Shown here: piece by piece, positions 29,100 through 37,996 of the stretch
Numbering within the stretch: the stretch's first letter is position 1
How the letters are laid out: each line of letters opens with the position of its first letter
Assembly (NCBI RefSeq): GCF_020873875.1
Contig: NZ_JAHWGU010000014.1
Coordinates: 171,099 to 235,098 of the forward strand
Length of the DNA stretch: 64,000 nt
DNA from: Actinoplanes sp. DH11
GTDB lineage: Bacteria > Actinomycetota > Actinomycetes > Mycobacteriales > Micromonosporaceae
Reading direction: 5' to 3'
Position numbers and translations under genes: made by a program
Notes under the pieces: model-generated
Seen by the model: only the letters and a program-made list of their open reading frames with translations
What the model was told of the DNA's origin: nothing
Database searches by the model: none

Positions 29100-31097
29100 T
29101 CAGACCGCGGACGGCCCGCTGTTGGTGCGCGAGCGGACCACCTCGGCCACGTGCGCGACGGCCTCCTCGATCGAGACGCCGTTGCGCTGCGACCCGTCCC
29201 GGTACCGGAACGAGACGGTCCCGCCGTTCACGTCGTCGTCGCCGGCGATCGCCATGAACGGGATCTTCTGCTGCTGAGCGGTCCGGATCTTCTTCTGCAT
29301 CCGGTCGGTCGAGTGATCCACCTCGGCGCGGATGCCTTCCTTGCGCAGCCGGGCGACGAACTCCTCCAGGTACGCGGCGTGGTCGTCACGGATCGGGATG
29401 CCGACCACCTGCACCGGCGCGAGCCAGGCCGGGAAGGCGCCCGCGTAGTGCTCGACCAGGACGCCGAAGAACCGCTCGATCGAGCCGAACTTCGCCGAGT
29501 GGATCATGACGGGCTCCTGGCGGGAGCCGTCGGCCGCCTGAAACTCCAGGCCGAAGCGGGCCGGCTGGTTGAAGTCGTACTGGATGGTCGACATCTGCCA
29601 GGTCCGGCCGATCGCGTCCCGCGCCTGGACACTGATCTTCGGGCCGTAGAACGCCGCGCCACCCGGGTCGAGCACCAGTTCGAGGCCGGACTCGACGGCC
29701 ACGTCCTCGAGGACCTTGGTGGCCTTCTCCCACTGCTCGTCCGAGCCGATGAACTTGTCGCTCTTCGGGTCGCGGGTGGACAGCTCCAGGTAGTAGTCGT
29801 CCAGGCCGAAGTCGCGCAGCAGCGACAGCACGAAGTTCAGCAGGTGCTTGATCTCGCCCGGCGCCTGCTCGGCGGTCACGTACGAGTGCGAGTCGTCCTG
29901 GGTCAGGCCGCGCACCCGGGTGAGGCCGTGCACCACACCGGACTTCTCGTAGCGGTACACCGAGCCGAACTCGAACAACCGCATCGGCAGCTCACGGTAG
30001 GACCGCCCGCGCGACCTGAAGATCAGGTTGTGCATCGGGCAGTTCATCGCCTTGAGGTAGTACTTCGCGCCCTCGAGCTCGCTCGGCGGGAACATGGTGT
30101 CCGCGTAGTAGGGCAGGTGCCCCGAGGTGTGGAACAGCCCTTCCTTGCTGATGTGCGGGGTGCCGACGTACTGGAAGCCCTCCTCGATGTGCCGGGCCCG
30201 GACGTAGTCCTCCATCTCCCGCTTGATCACCCCACCCTTCGGGTGGAAGACCACGAGACCGGAACCGATCTCGTCGGGGAAGGAGAAGAGGTCCAGCTCG
30301 GTGCCGAGCTTGCGGTGGTCGCGGCGCTCGGCCTCGGCAAGACGGTTGAGGTACGCCTTCAGCTCGTCCCGCGACGGCCACGCGGTCCCGTAGATCCGCT
30401 GGAGCTGCGGGTTCTTCTCCGACCCGCGCCAGTAGGCGGCGGCCGACCGCATCAGCTTGAACGCCGGGATCAGCCGGGTCGACGGCAGGTGCGGGCCGCG
30501 GCAGAGGTCGCCCCAGACGCGCTCGCCGTCCTTGCCGAGGTTGTCGTAGTGGGTGAGCTCGCCGGCACCGACGGCCTTGGCCTCCTCGTCGACGTCACCC
30601 TTGATGTCGACGAGCTCCAGCTTGAACGGCTCGTCCTTCAGCTCCGCCTTCGCCTCGTCGAGCGACGCGTACTCCCGGCGGCGGAAGGTTTGTCCCGCCT
30701 TGACGATCTCCTGCATCCGCTTCTCGAGCTTGCCGAGATCTTCCGGCTGGAACGGCTTCGCCACGTCGAAGTCGTAGTAGAACCCGTCCCGGATCGGCGG
30801 GCCGATGCCGAGTTTCGCCTCCGGGAAGATGTCCTGCACGGCCTGGGCGAGCACGTGCGCGGCCGAGTGGCGCAGCACGTCGAGGCCGTCCGGGGAGTCG
30901 ATAGCCACCGGGGTCACCTCGGCGTCGGCGTCCGGCGCCCAGTCGAGGTCACGCAGCCGGCCGTCGGCGTCGCGCACGACCACCACCGCTTTGGGCCCGT
31001 GTGCCGGCAGGCCGGCGGCGGCCACCGCGTCGGCCGCCGTAGTCCCGGCCGGGACGACTAGCGGGTCGGCCACAGCGGGGTTACGGGGTGCAGACAC
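29100..31097 (-). CDS. thrS: threonyl-tRNA synthetase
   Basis: Class II synthetase charging tRNA-Thr, 665 aa. N-terminal TGS region, editing domain with HSAAHVLAQAV and GPHLPSTRLIPAFKL, catalytic core with the zinc ligands in NCPMHNLIF and class II motif 2 PMRLFEFGSVYRYEKSG, then the anticodon-binding domain. GTG at 31097 (VSAPRNPAVADPL) has TGGAGA upstream. A further 17 in-frame codons upstream lack support. Upstream gene of the HIT-pgsA region. Confidence 0.96.
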   Translation of the reverse strand: MSAPRNPAVADPLVVPAGTTAADAVAAAGLPAHGPKAVVVVRDADGRLRDLDWAPDADAEVTPVAIDSPDGLDVLRHSAAHVLAQAVQDIFPEAKLGIGPPIRDGFYYDFDVAKPFQPEDLGKLEKRMQEIVKAGQTFRRREYASLDEAKAELKDEPFKLELVDIKGDVDEEAKAVGAGELTHYDNLGKDGERVWGDLCRGPHLPSTRLIPAFKLMRSAAAYWRGSEKNPQLQRIYGTAWPSRDELKAYLNRLAEAERRDHRKLGTELDLFSFPDEIGSGLVVFHPKGGVIKREMEDYVRARHIEEGFQYVGTPHISKEGLFHTSGHLPYYADTMFPPSELEGAKYYLKAMNCPMHNLIFRSRGRSYRELPMRLFEFGSVYRYEKSGVVHGLTRVRGLTQDDSHSYVTAEQAPGEIKHLLNFVLSLLRDFGLDDYYLELSTRDPKSDKFIGSDEQWEKATKVLEDVAVESGLELVLDPGGAAFYGPKISVQARDAIGRTWQMSTIQYDFNQPARFGLEFQAADGSRQEPVMIHSAKFGSIERFFGVLVEHYAGAFPAWLAPVQVVGIPIRDDHAAYLEEFVARLRKEGIRAEVDHSTDRMQKKIRTAQQQKIPFMAIAGDDDVNGGTVSFRYRDGSQRNGVSIEEAVAHVAEVVRSRTNSGPSAV

Positions 31098-31220
31098 GGT
31101 TGTTCTCCATTCGTCACGGCGACGCCCGGGCGGATCCGGGCCGTCCACGATGCTATCCGTCCCGTTTTCCCATGCCCCGGGCGGCGCGGCCAGCGATTTT
31201 CGCGCATCCGCCCCGGCGAT

Positions 31221-32171
31221 TCACTCGTCCCCAGCCGCGGTGAGCCAGGCCGGCAGCGCCTCCCGGGCCGACAGCCACGCCGCCGGGATGCCGTCGCGGC
31301 CGGTGTGCGCGGCCACCACGCCACCGGCGATCGCGGCCGTGGTGTCCACGTCGCCACCCGCGACGACGCACGCGACCACGGCGGCCGGGTAGTCGCCGAG
31401 GTGGTGTGCGGCCGCCCAGAGCGCGAACGGCACGGTGTCCTGGGCCAGCGCCCGCGCGCCGGTGCCCAGCCGGTACGCCGCCTCGTCGGCCCGGTGGACC
31501 GCGGCCGCCACGGCCAGGCCGTCCCGGACCGAGCCGGCCGGGGTGTGCGCGGCCACCGCCCGCAGGAACTGCTCCGGTTCCGGCCGGTGGCCGTCCAGCC
31601 GGGCCGCGGCGGCGACCGAGGCGGCCACCGTCACGGCCACGCCGCCGGCGACCCCCTCCGGGTGCGAGTGGGTGACCTCGGCCGCCCGTACGCCCTGGGC
31701 CGCCGCATGCGCGAGCGAGTCCGCATGCCACGCACCCAGCGGCGCGGCGCGCATCGCCGCACCGTTGCCGCACGAACCGGCTCCGTCGAACGCGGCGGCC
31801 GCGGCGATCGGCCAGGGCAGGCCGTCGCGGATCTGGCGCAGCATGACGACGGCGCCCGGGCCGTACCCCCGGTAGGGGTCGTGCAGCCGGCCGAGCCGGT
31901 CGGCGAAGGCGTCGCGGTCGAAGTCGCCCTCGTCGAGCGTCGCCACCAGGCAGCACGCCTGCTCGGTGTCGTCGGTCCACTGCCAGGGCGGCCCGGGCAG
32001 GCGGCCTGCGACGAGGTCGGGCGGGGAGTTGCCGGGCACGAAGTACTGGGCGCCGAGGGCGTCGCCGACGCTGAGACCGGCGAGGCTGTCGGACGCCAGC
32101 GCGAGTCGCGTACCGGGGAAAAGGGTGAATGACATCAGCGCTTCGGATCGTATCCTGTCACTGAGAGTCAT
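31221..32171 (-). CDS. ADP-ribosylglycohydrolase family protein
   Basis: 316 aa DraG/ARH-fold hydrolase expected to remove ADP-ribose from a protein, nucleic acid or small molecule. Metal-binding residues: SVGDALGAQYF, WQWTDDTEQACC and GGDVDTTAAIAGGVV, which together form the dinuclear magnesium site. ATG at 32171 with GAGAGG upstream; a later ATG (MSFTLFPGTRL) is possible. Divergent from the response-regulator gene across 60 bp. No ADP-ribosyltransferase is visible nearby. Confidence 0.9.
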   Translation of the reverse strand: MTLSDRIRSEALMSFTLFPGTRLALASDSLAGLSVGDALGAQYFVPGNSPPDLVAGRLPGPPWQWTDDTEQACCLVATLDEGDFDRDAFADRLGRLHDPYRGYGPGAVVMLRQIRDGLPWPIAAAAAFDGAGSCGNGAAMRAAPLGAWHADSLAHAAAQGVRAAEVTHSHPEGVAGGVAVTVAASVAAAARLDGHRPEPEQFLRAVAAHTPAGSVRDGLAVAAAVHRADEAAYRLGTGARALAQDTVPFALWAAAHHLGDYPAAVVACVVAGGDVDTTAAIAGGVVAAHTGRDGIPAAWLSAREALPAWLTAAGDE

Positions 32172-32231
32172 CAAAGCCTCTCGTTGGATCACCCTTTAGG
32201 TTCTCCTTGCCAGGGACGCTACGGTCTTCGC

Positions 32232-32921
32232 ATGGCCACGGTGTTGCTCGTCGAAGACGATCATGTCGTGCGTGGCGCCATGCTCCGATCGCTCGCCGAC
32301 CGGGGGCATGCCGTGCACGCCGTCGGCACGGCGCTGGAGGCGCTGCGGCGGGTGGCGGCGGAGACTCCCGACCTCGTCGTGCTGGATCTCGGACTGCCCG
32401 ACCTGGACGGCTCCGACGCGCTGCGCATGCTGCGCGGGATCACCGATGTGCCGATCATCATCGCCACCGCACGCGACGACGAGCAGACCGTCGTGCGACT
32501 GCTTCGCGCGGGCGCCGACGACTACATGGTCAAGCCGTTCACCGGCGCCCACCTGGACGCCCGGATCGCCACCGTGCTGCGGCGGGTGGGCCGGGCCAGC
32601 CGGACCGCGCAACCGGCCGTCTACGAGGTGGGCGAGCTGCGGGTGGACGTCGGCGAGCGCAGCGCCGCCCTCGGCGACCAGCCGCTGGCACTGACCCGCA
32701 AGGAATTCGATCTTCTGGCGTACCTCGCCGCCCGTCCGGGCCGGGTGGTGTCCCGCCGTGAGCTGCTGGAGGAGGTATGGCGACAGCCATCGGTCGGCGA
32801 GGACCAGACCATCGACGTGCATTTGTACTGGCTTCGCCGGAAACTGGGCGAGTCCGCGGCGAAGCCCCGCTTCCTGCGCACCGTGCGGGGGGTCGGATTC
32901 CGGTTGGTGGCGCCGGACTGA
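32232..32921 (+). CDS. OmpR-family response regulator
   Basis: 229 aa. Receiver domain (1-118) with acidic pocket VEDD, phosphoacceptor Asp52 (VVLDLGLPDLDG), IIATA and the switch Lys in DYMVKPF. C-terminal winged-helix DNA-binding domain (LTRKEFDLLAYLAARPGRVV; DVHLYWLRRKLGE). Followed immediately by the sensor kinase, so the two form a two-component system. Confidence 0.94.
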   Translation: MATVLLVEDDHVVRGAMLRSLADRGHAVHAVGTALEALRRVAAETPDLVVLDLGLPDLDGSDALRMLRGITDVPIIIATARDDEQTVVRLLRAGADDYMVKPFTGAHLDARIATVLRRVGRASRTAQPAVYEVGELRVDVGERSAALGDQPLALTRKEFDLLAYLAARPGRVVSRRELLEEVWRQPSVGEDQTIDVHLYWLRRKLGESAAKPRFLRTVRGVGFRLVAPD

Positions 32922-32923
32922 GG

Positions 32924-34342
32924 TTGCGGCTGGCGTACATCACCGCCGCCACCACCGCCGTCGCCGCGCTCGTCTTCCTCGTACCGCTCGGCTGGGGCCT
33001 GCGCAACGACCACCGGGACGCCGCCCTGGCCGCGGCTGCCCAGCGCACCGCGACGGTGGCCGGCGCCATCACCGCCGGCGCGAACCAGAAAGGTGTCGCC
33101 GCGGCGTTGCGCGCGGCCGGCGGCGGGACCGTGGTGCACACCCCGGGCATCGCGCCGGCCCCCGGCGGGCACGCCGGCGGCGCCCTGATCGACCGGGCCG
33201 CGACCGTGCCGGTACCGACCGTCGAGGACGTCGACGGCGGGGTGGTCCGGCTGCAGCCGGTGGCCGTCGGCGGCAAGCACTCGGTGATCGAGGCGTTCGT
33301 CCCGGACTCGGAGCTGAACAAGGACACCGCCCGCGACTGGTGGCTGCTGCTCGGCCTCGCCGTGATCCTGGTCGGCGGCTCGGTCGTGGTGGCCGACCGG
33401 CTGGCCCGCGGCGCGGTCGGCTCGGCCCGCAAGCTGGTGGAGGCGGCCCTCGCGGTCGGCGACGGCGACCTGGGGGTGCGCATCCAGCCCTCCGGGCCGC
33501 GCGAGCTGGCCGAGGCGGGCTACGCGTTCAACCGGATGGCCGACCGCCTGGTCACCTCCCGCACCGACGAACGGGAACTGGTCGCCGACCTGTCGCACCG
33601 GCTCCGCACCCCGCTGACCGCGCTGCGGCTGGACGCCGAGGCCCTCGACCCGGACGACACCCAGATCGGCGACTTCTCCCCCGCCGAACTGGACCGCCGC
33701 CGCGGCATCCGGCGGATCCGTACCGCCATCACCACGCTCGAGGACGAGGTCAACCAGCTGATCAACACCACCCGGCAGGCGGTGGCGGCGCAGGTCGCCG
33801 CGCCCGAGGACGGTCTCTGCGACGCCAGCGAGGTGGTCCGCGAGCGGATGATGTTCTGGTCCGCGCTCGCCGGCGACCAGGACCGGCAGTACCGGGTGGT
33901 CGGCGCGCACCTGCGGATCCCGGTCCCGGTGGCCCGCGCCGAGCTGGCCGCCGCGCTCGACGCGGTGCTCGGCAACGTGTTCCGCTACACCCCGCAGGGC
34001 ACCGCGTTCGAGGTCGGGCTCTCCCGGCGGGACGGCTGGGTGGCGCTGCGGGTGGACGACGCCGGCCCCGGCATCGCCGACCCCGAGCAGGCGTTGCGGC
34101 GCGGCCAGAGCAACCAGGGGTCCACCGGCCTGGGCCTGGACATCGCCCGTAGAGTGGCGCAGGCCACCGGCGGCTCGGTGAGCCTCGATCGGGCCGCGAT
34201 GGGCGGGGCGAGCGTGGTCATGCTGCTCGCCGACGCGGACGCGACACCGAAGACCCCGAGCCGGTTCGGTCTGGTCGGGCGTGGCCGCCCGGTCCGGGAC
34301 AAGGATCCGGTCCGGCGGCGCTGGCAGCGAGGACGGGAATGA
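32924..34342 (+). CDS. sensor histidine kinase
   Basis: 472 aa. Helix at about 5-25, an extracytoplasmic sensor region of about 110 residues, second helix at about 139-160, HAMP, the dimerisation/phosphorylation helix LVADLSHRLRTPLTALRLD (His225), and a GHKL ATPase domain (NVFRYTPQGTAFEV; DDAGPGIAD; STGLGLDIARR). The start is probably the TTG at 32924, two bases after the regulator stop (MRLAYITAATTA). No other kinase is in the window. Its signal cannot be deduced. The large secreted protein downstream is a natural candidate target. Confidence 0.9.
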   Translation: MRLAYITAATTAVAALVFLVPLGWGLRNDHRDAALAAAAQRTATVAGAITAGANQKGVAAALRAAGGGTVVHTPGIAPAPGGHAGGALIDRAATVPVPTVEDVDGGVVRLQPVAVGGKHSVIEAFVPDSELNKDTARDWWLLLGLAVILVGGSVVVADRLARGAVGSARKLVEAALAVGDGDLGVRIQPSGPRELAEAGYAFNRMADRLVTSRTDERELVADLSHRLRTPLTALRLDAEALDPDDTQIGDFSPAELDRRRGIRRIRTAITTLEDEVNQLINTTRQAVAAQVAAPEDGLCDASEVVRERMMFWSALAGDQDRQYRVVGAHLRIPVPVARAELAAALDAVLGNVFRYTPQGTAFEVGLSRRDGWVALRVDDAGPGIADPEQALRRGQSNQGSTGLGLDIARRVAQATGGSVSLDRAAMGGASVVMLLADADATPKTPSRFGLVGRGRPVRDKDPVRRRWQRGRE

Positions 34343-34488
34343 GCAAGGGCTACGACGGACAGGTCCCCCGTACGGCACCGCGCTTGCTTATATCTCTTTT
34401 AAAAGCGTTCCCCTCCGGCCGCCGGGCTGGCAATCTTCCCTCCGCACCCATCCGCTCCCATCGCCACTCTGTTCGACGAGGAGACGCA

Positions 34489-36789
34489 GTGTCCGCGCAT
34501 CGCCGGCCAGCGTTCCGCGGGTCGCCTCCGGGGCGACGTCGCGCGGCAGGCGACACCAACCGCCGACGGACACGCTCCGCCACCTCCCGCCTCCTGCCGG
34601 TAGCGCTCGGCCTGGCCCTGCTCGGCGTCGGCGGCGTGGTCGGTCCCAGCGTGATCGGCACCGGCCCGGAGAGCGACGTGGACCGGTTCGCCCTCTCCGC
34701 ACTGCCCGCCGACGCGCCCGAGGAGGGCCTGGTCTACAGCGGTCTCAAGGCGGCCGCCGAGGACTCGCTCTGCGCCGGCGCCTACCTGCTCTACGAGCAG
34801 ACCTGCACGCACGGCCCGGACACACCGCCGGCCGGCCTGTCGGTGCGCCGGGACGTGGCCCCGGTGACCGAGAGTTCGCCGGGGCTGGTGACCGCGGTCC
34901 GGCGCGAGTCCGGTGACGTGCCGTCGGACGCCGAGATCGCCCGGGACGAGGGCGGCAGCGCGCTCACCGCGGACGCGCCGGCGCTGATCCCGGACGCGGC
35001 GCCCGGCCAGGCCGACTTCATCCTCGGCCCGGACGACGTGGCCTGTTCCGGCGACGGCCGCAGCGGCAAGCGGGTCCAGCTGCTCTACCTGCACGAGGCC
35101 TCGGCCGACAGCCGGTACGGCAGGTTCCTCAACTCGTTCCGGACCTGGGCCGCCGGTGTCGACGCGATCTACGACGCGAGCGCCGCGGAGACCGGCGGCT
35201 CCCGCCACATCCGCTACGTGACGACACCCGAGTGCCGCGTCGACGTGGCCGAGGTGCAACTGCCGGACGACTCGCTGCGGTCCTTCACGAGCAGCATCGA
35301 GGCGCTGCGCGATCTGGGCTACAACCGCACCGACCGCAAATACCTGATCTTCTCCGACGCGAACGTCTACTGCGGCATCTCGTCGTTCGTCGCCGACACC
35401 CGGCCGGGGCGGGGCAACCGGAACAACGGCGGGCCGTCGTACGCACGGGTCGACGCGGGCTGCTGGAGTTCGGCGGTGGCCGCGCACGAGCTGACGCACA
35501 CCCTCGGCGCGGTCCTGCTCGGCTCGCCGAACTCGACAGGCGCCGGCAGCTGCACCGACGACTTCGACCTGCTCTGCGGCGAGGACCGCTCGGGCAAGGC
35601 GGTGCGCCAGCTCTGCGAGAAGAAGCACGAGATCCGGCTGGACTGCGGGCACGACGACTACTTCAGCACCGACCCGAAGCCGGGCAGTTACCTGGACACC
35701 CACTGGAACGTGGCGCTCAGCGACTTCCTGCTGCGCAGCGACGGCGGCGACGACATCCCGGACGCGCCGGGCGCGGTCCGGCCGGCACCGGCCACGCCGT
35801 CCGCCCCGGCACCGCGGCCGGCCGCGCCGAGCAGCCCGGCGCCGAGCGTGTCGCCGAGCCCGTCGCCGAGCACCGCGCCGGTCAGCCCGTCGCCGGAGCC
35901 GAGCGTCTCGGAGAGCATCCCGCCGAGCAGCCCCGCGCCGCAGCAGCCCGACCCGAGCGCCTCGGTCGAGGTCGAGCAGCCCGCGCCGCCCGTGCAGCCG
36001 GCGATCGAGGAGGTCGCGCACCTGAGCAGCGCGTCGCCCAGCGCGCCGGCGGCCGATCCGGGCGACGCCGACACCGAGAAGGGCGCACCGGCCGAGTCGC
36101 CGGGCACCACGAACGACGGTGTCCAGGCGGTCCTCGAGATCCGCGAGGCGACCAGTTCGTCGGTCCGTCTCACCTGGAGTTCCGCTGCCGACGACGCGGA
36201 GTACCAGGTATGGGTGGGCGGCGAGCCGGTGGCGACCACGAAGGCCACCCGTGCCCGGCTGATCGGCCTGAAGCCGGATGCCAAGTACGTCGTCGAGGTG
36301 CGCAACCGCAAGCTCGGCTACCGCGCCAAGGGCACCGCGGTCACCGCCCCGGCGGCCCGGCCCGTGCAGAACTCCTGGTTCGTGCTGACCAACGGGCTGA
36401 CCGGCGGCGCCGCCGACCTGTACGCGGCCCGCGAGACCGACGGCACCCCGGTGACCCTCGGCGGCCAGGACGGCGGCGCACAGCAGCAGTGGCAGCTGGT
36501 GCCCGCGGAGAACGGGACGTACTCGCTCGTGTCACGGGCCAGCAACCGGTGCGCGGTGGCCCTCGCCGGCCGGCCGGTCCCGGGCGCCCCGCTGGTGCAG
36601 GGCGACTGCTACGCCGCCGACGGCGCCCGCTGGACGCTGCAGGCCTCCGACTACGGCTTCACGGTACGCAGCACCACCGGTGACCTGGTGATCGGCGTGG
36701 GCGCCCAGCGCTTCGGCGCGCACCGGGTGCTGGTGCTGCAGCAGGACACCGGCCAGCGGCACCAGAGCTGGACGGCGGTTCCCGACTGA
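34489..36789 (+). CDS. secreted HExxH protein with FnIII and ricin-type lectin domains
   Basis: 766 aa. GTG at 34489 with GAGGAG upstream. N-terminal basic region plus hydrophobic segment (about 34-55) forms a signal peptide or anchor. The globular part (about 60-420) contains AAHELTHTLGAV, a zincin HExxH motif (His333, Glu334, His337), and many Cys, so it is a likely metalloprotease-like domain of no family I can name. Then a Pro/Ser/Ala linker (about 424-540), a fibronectin type III domain (about 543-622), and a ricin-type beta-trefoil (about 628-766) with repeated Q-x-W (QQQWQLV; HQSWTAV). Directly downstream of the two-component genes. Likely extracellular and carbohydrate-binding. An in-frame ATG at 34339 overlaps the kinase stop but the 50 residues it adds look non-coding. 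Confidence 0.82.
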   Translation: MSAHRRPAFRGSPPGRRRAAGDTNRRRTRSATSRLLPVALGLALLGVGGVVGPSVIGTGPESDVDRFALSALPADAPEEGLVYSGLKAAAEDSLCAGAYLLYEQTCTHGPDTPPAGLSVRRDVAPVTESSPGLVTAVRRESGDVPSDAEIARDEGGSALTADAPALIPDAAPGQADFILGPDDVACSGDGRSGKRVQLLYLHEASADSRYGRFLNSFRTWAAGVDAIYDASAAETGGSRHIRYVTTPECRVDVAEVQLPDDSLRSFTSSIEALRDLGYNRTDRKYLIFSDANVYCGISSFVADTRPGRGNRNNGGPSYARVDAGCWSSAVAAHELTHTLGAVLLGSPNSTGAGSCTDDFDLLCGEDRSGKAVRQLCEKKHEIRLDCGHDDYFSTDPKPGSYLDTHWNVALSDFLLRSDGGDDIPDAPGAVRPAPATPSAPAPRPAAPSSPAPSVSPSPSPSTAPVSPSPEPSVSESIPPSSPAPQQPDPSASVEVEQPAPPVQPAIEEVAHLSSASPSAPAADPGDADTEKGAPAESPGTTNDGVQAVLEIREATSSSVRLTWSSAADDAEYQVWVGGEPVATTKATRARLIGLKPDAKYVVEVRNRKLGYRAKGTAVTAPAARPVQNSWFVLTNGLTGGAADLYAARETDGTPVTLGGQDGGAQQQWQLVPAENGTYSLVSRASNRCAVALAGRPVPGAPLVQGDCYAADGARWTLQASDYGFTVRSTTGDLVIGVGAQRFGAHRVLVLQQDTGQRHQSWTAVPD

Positions 36790-36827
36790 GCGTCCCCCCG
36801 GCGGGACCTTGTGAGAGGGAGAGACTG

Positions 36828-36974
36828 ATGCCTGATGTGGTGAGCCGCCCGCGGACCGAGCCGGAGGAGGATCCGGCCCGGTTCACGCGGCGACGGCTGT
36901 GGCGCTGGCTGGCGATCCTGACGATCGGCACGGCCACCATGGTGGCGTGCTGGCAGGACCCGCTCTACCCGTAG
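36828..36974 (+). CDS. 48-residue single-pass membrane miniprotein
   Basis: Short frame of 48 aa: an acidic/Arg-rich start (MPDVVSRPRTEPEEDPARF), RRRLWRW, then a hydrophobic helix (LAILTIGTATMVACW) and a short tail. GAGAGGGAGA lies 4-13 nt upstream of the ATG, one of the strongest ribosome sites in the window. It follows the secreted protein by 38 bp on the same strand, and its last 10 bp overlap the end of the convergent deaminase gene. Function unknown; perhaps a membrane partner of the upstream secreted protein. Confidence 0.6.
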   Translation: MPDVVSRPRTEPEEDPARFTRRRLWRWLAILTIGTATMVACWQDPLYP

Positions 36975-37987
36975 TTCTTGGCGTAGGTGTCGATCTCGGC
37001 GATCAGCGCGGACTTCCCGGCGGTGTCCAGGAAGCTGTGCCGGACGGCGGTGCGGGCCAGTTCGGCGACGCCGGCGAGGTCCAGGCCGAGCAGCCGGGCG
37101 GCCGCCGCGTACTCCTGTTCCAGCGTGGTGCCGAACATCGGCGGGTCGTCGGAGTTGACGCTGACCGGCACCCCGGCGGCGACCAGCTTCGCGATCGGGT
37201 GCTCGTCGAGGGAGGCGACCGCACGGGTACGCAGGTTCGAGGTCGGGCAGACCTCCAGCGGGATGCCGTTCTCCGCCAGGTGGGCCATCAGCCGCTCGTC
37301 CTGGGCCGCCGCGATGCCGTGCCCGATCCGCTCGGCACCCAGGTACCGGATCGCGTCCCAGACGGTCTCCGGGCCGGTGGTCTCACCGGCGTGCGGGACG
37401 CTGTGCAGGCCGGCCGCGCGCGCGGCGTCGAAGTACGGCTTGAACTGCGGCCGCGGCACCCCGATCTCCGGTCCGCCGAGGCCGAAACTGATCAGGCCGT
37501 CGGGCCGTTCGTCGAGCGCGATCCGCAGCGTCTCCTCGGCCGAGGCGAGTCCGGCCTCGCCGGGGATGTCGAAGCACCAGTTCAGCCGGACACCGAAGTC
37601 GCGGGCCGCGCCGGTGCGGGCGTCCTCGATCGCCTCGCAGAACGCGCCGGCGGGGATGCCGCGGCGCACGCTGGAGTACGGCGTGACGGTCAGTTCCGCG
37701 TACCGCACGTGCTGGCGGCCGAGTTCGCGGCCGATCTCGTAGGTCAGCAGCCGGACGTCCTCGGCGTCGCGGATCAGGTCGACCACGCTCAGGTAGACCT
37801 CGATGAAGTGGGCGAAGTCGCGGAACTCGAAGTACTCCGCGAGCCGGTCCGGATCGGCCGGCACCGGTGAGCTGCCGGCGTGCCGCGCCGCGAGTTCGGC
37901 GACGATCCGGGGTGAGGCGGACCCGACGTGGTGCACGTGCAGTTCGGCCTTGGGCAGTCCGGCGATGAATCCGGTCAGGTCGGTCAA
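36965..37987 (-). CDS. adenosine deaminase family enzyme
   Basis: 340 aa metal-dependent deaminase. Zinc and catalytic residues: KAELHVHH, VPHAGETTGPETVWDA, ERIGHGIA and VSVNSDDPPMFG. The opening motif reads HVHHVGSASPR where classical adenosine deaminases have HLHLEG. I recall this variant in Streptomyces enzymes annotated as adenosine or aminodeoxyfutalosine deaminases, so the substrate could be either adenosine or an adenosine-like menaquinone intermediate. Ends an apparent operon with the methyltransferase 9 bp upstream. Confidence 0.85.
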   Translation of the reverse strand: MTDLTGFIAGLPKAELHVHHVGSASPRIVAELAARHAGSSPVPADPDRLAEYFEFRDFAHFIEVYLSVVDLIRDAEDVRLLTYEIGRELGRQHVRYAELTVTPYSSVRRGIPAGAFCEAIEDARTGAARDFGVRLNWCFDIPGEAGLASAEETLRIALDERPDGLISFGLGGPEIGVPRPQFKPYFDAARAAGLHSVPHAGETTGPETVWDAIRYLGAERIGHGIAAAQDERLMAHLAENGIPLEVCPTSNLRTRAVASLDEHPIAKLVAAGVPVSVNSDDPPMFGTTLEQEYAAAARLLGLDLAGVAELARTAVRHSFLDTAGKSALIAEIDTYAKNYG

Positions 37988-37996
37988 CGGTTCTCC

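Noticed and set aside
34339..34488. N-terminal extension of the HExxH protein from the ATG overlapping the kinase stop
   Set aside because: The added 50 residues are Arg/Ser/Pro-rich and cover an AT-rich promoter-like patch. The GTG at 34489 has a strong GAGGAG site and is followed by a normal signal segment.
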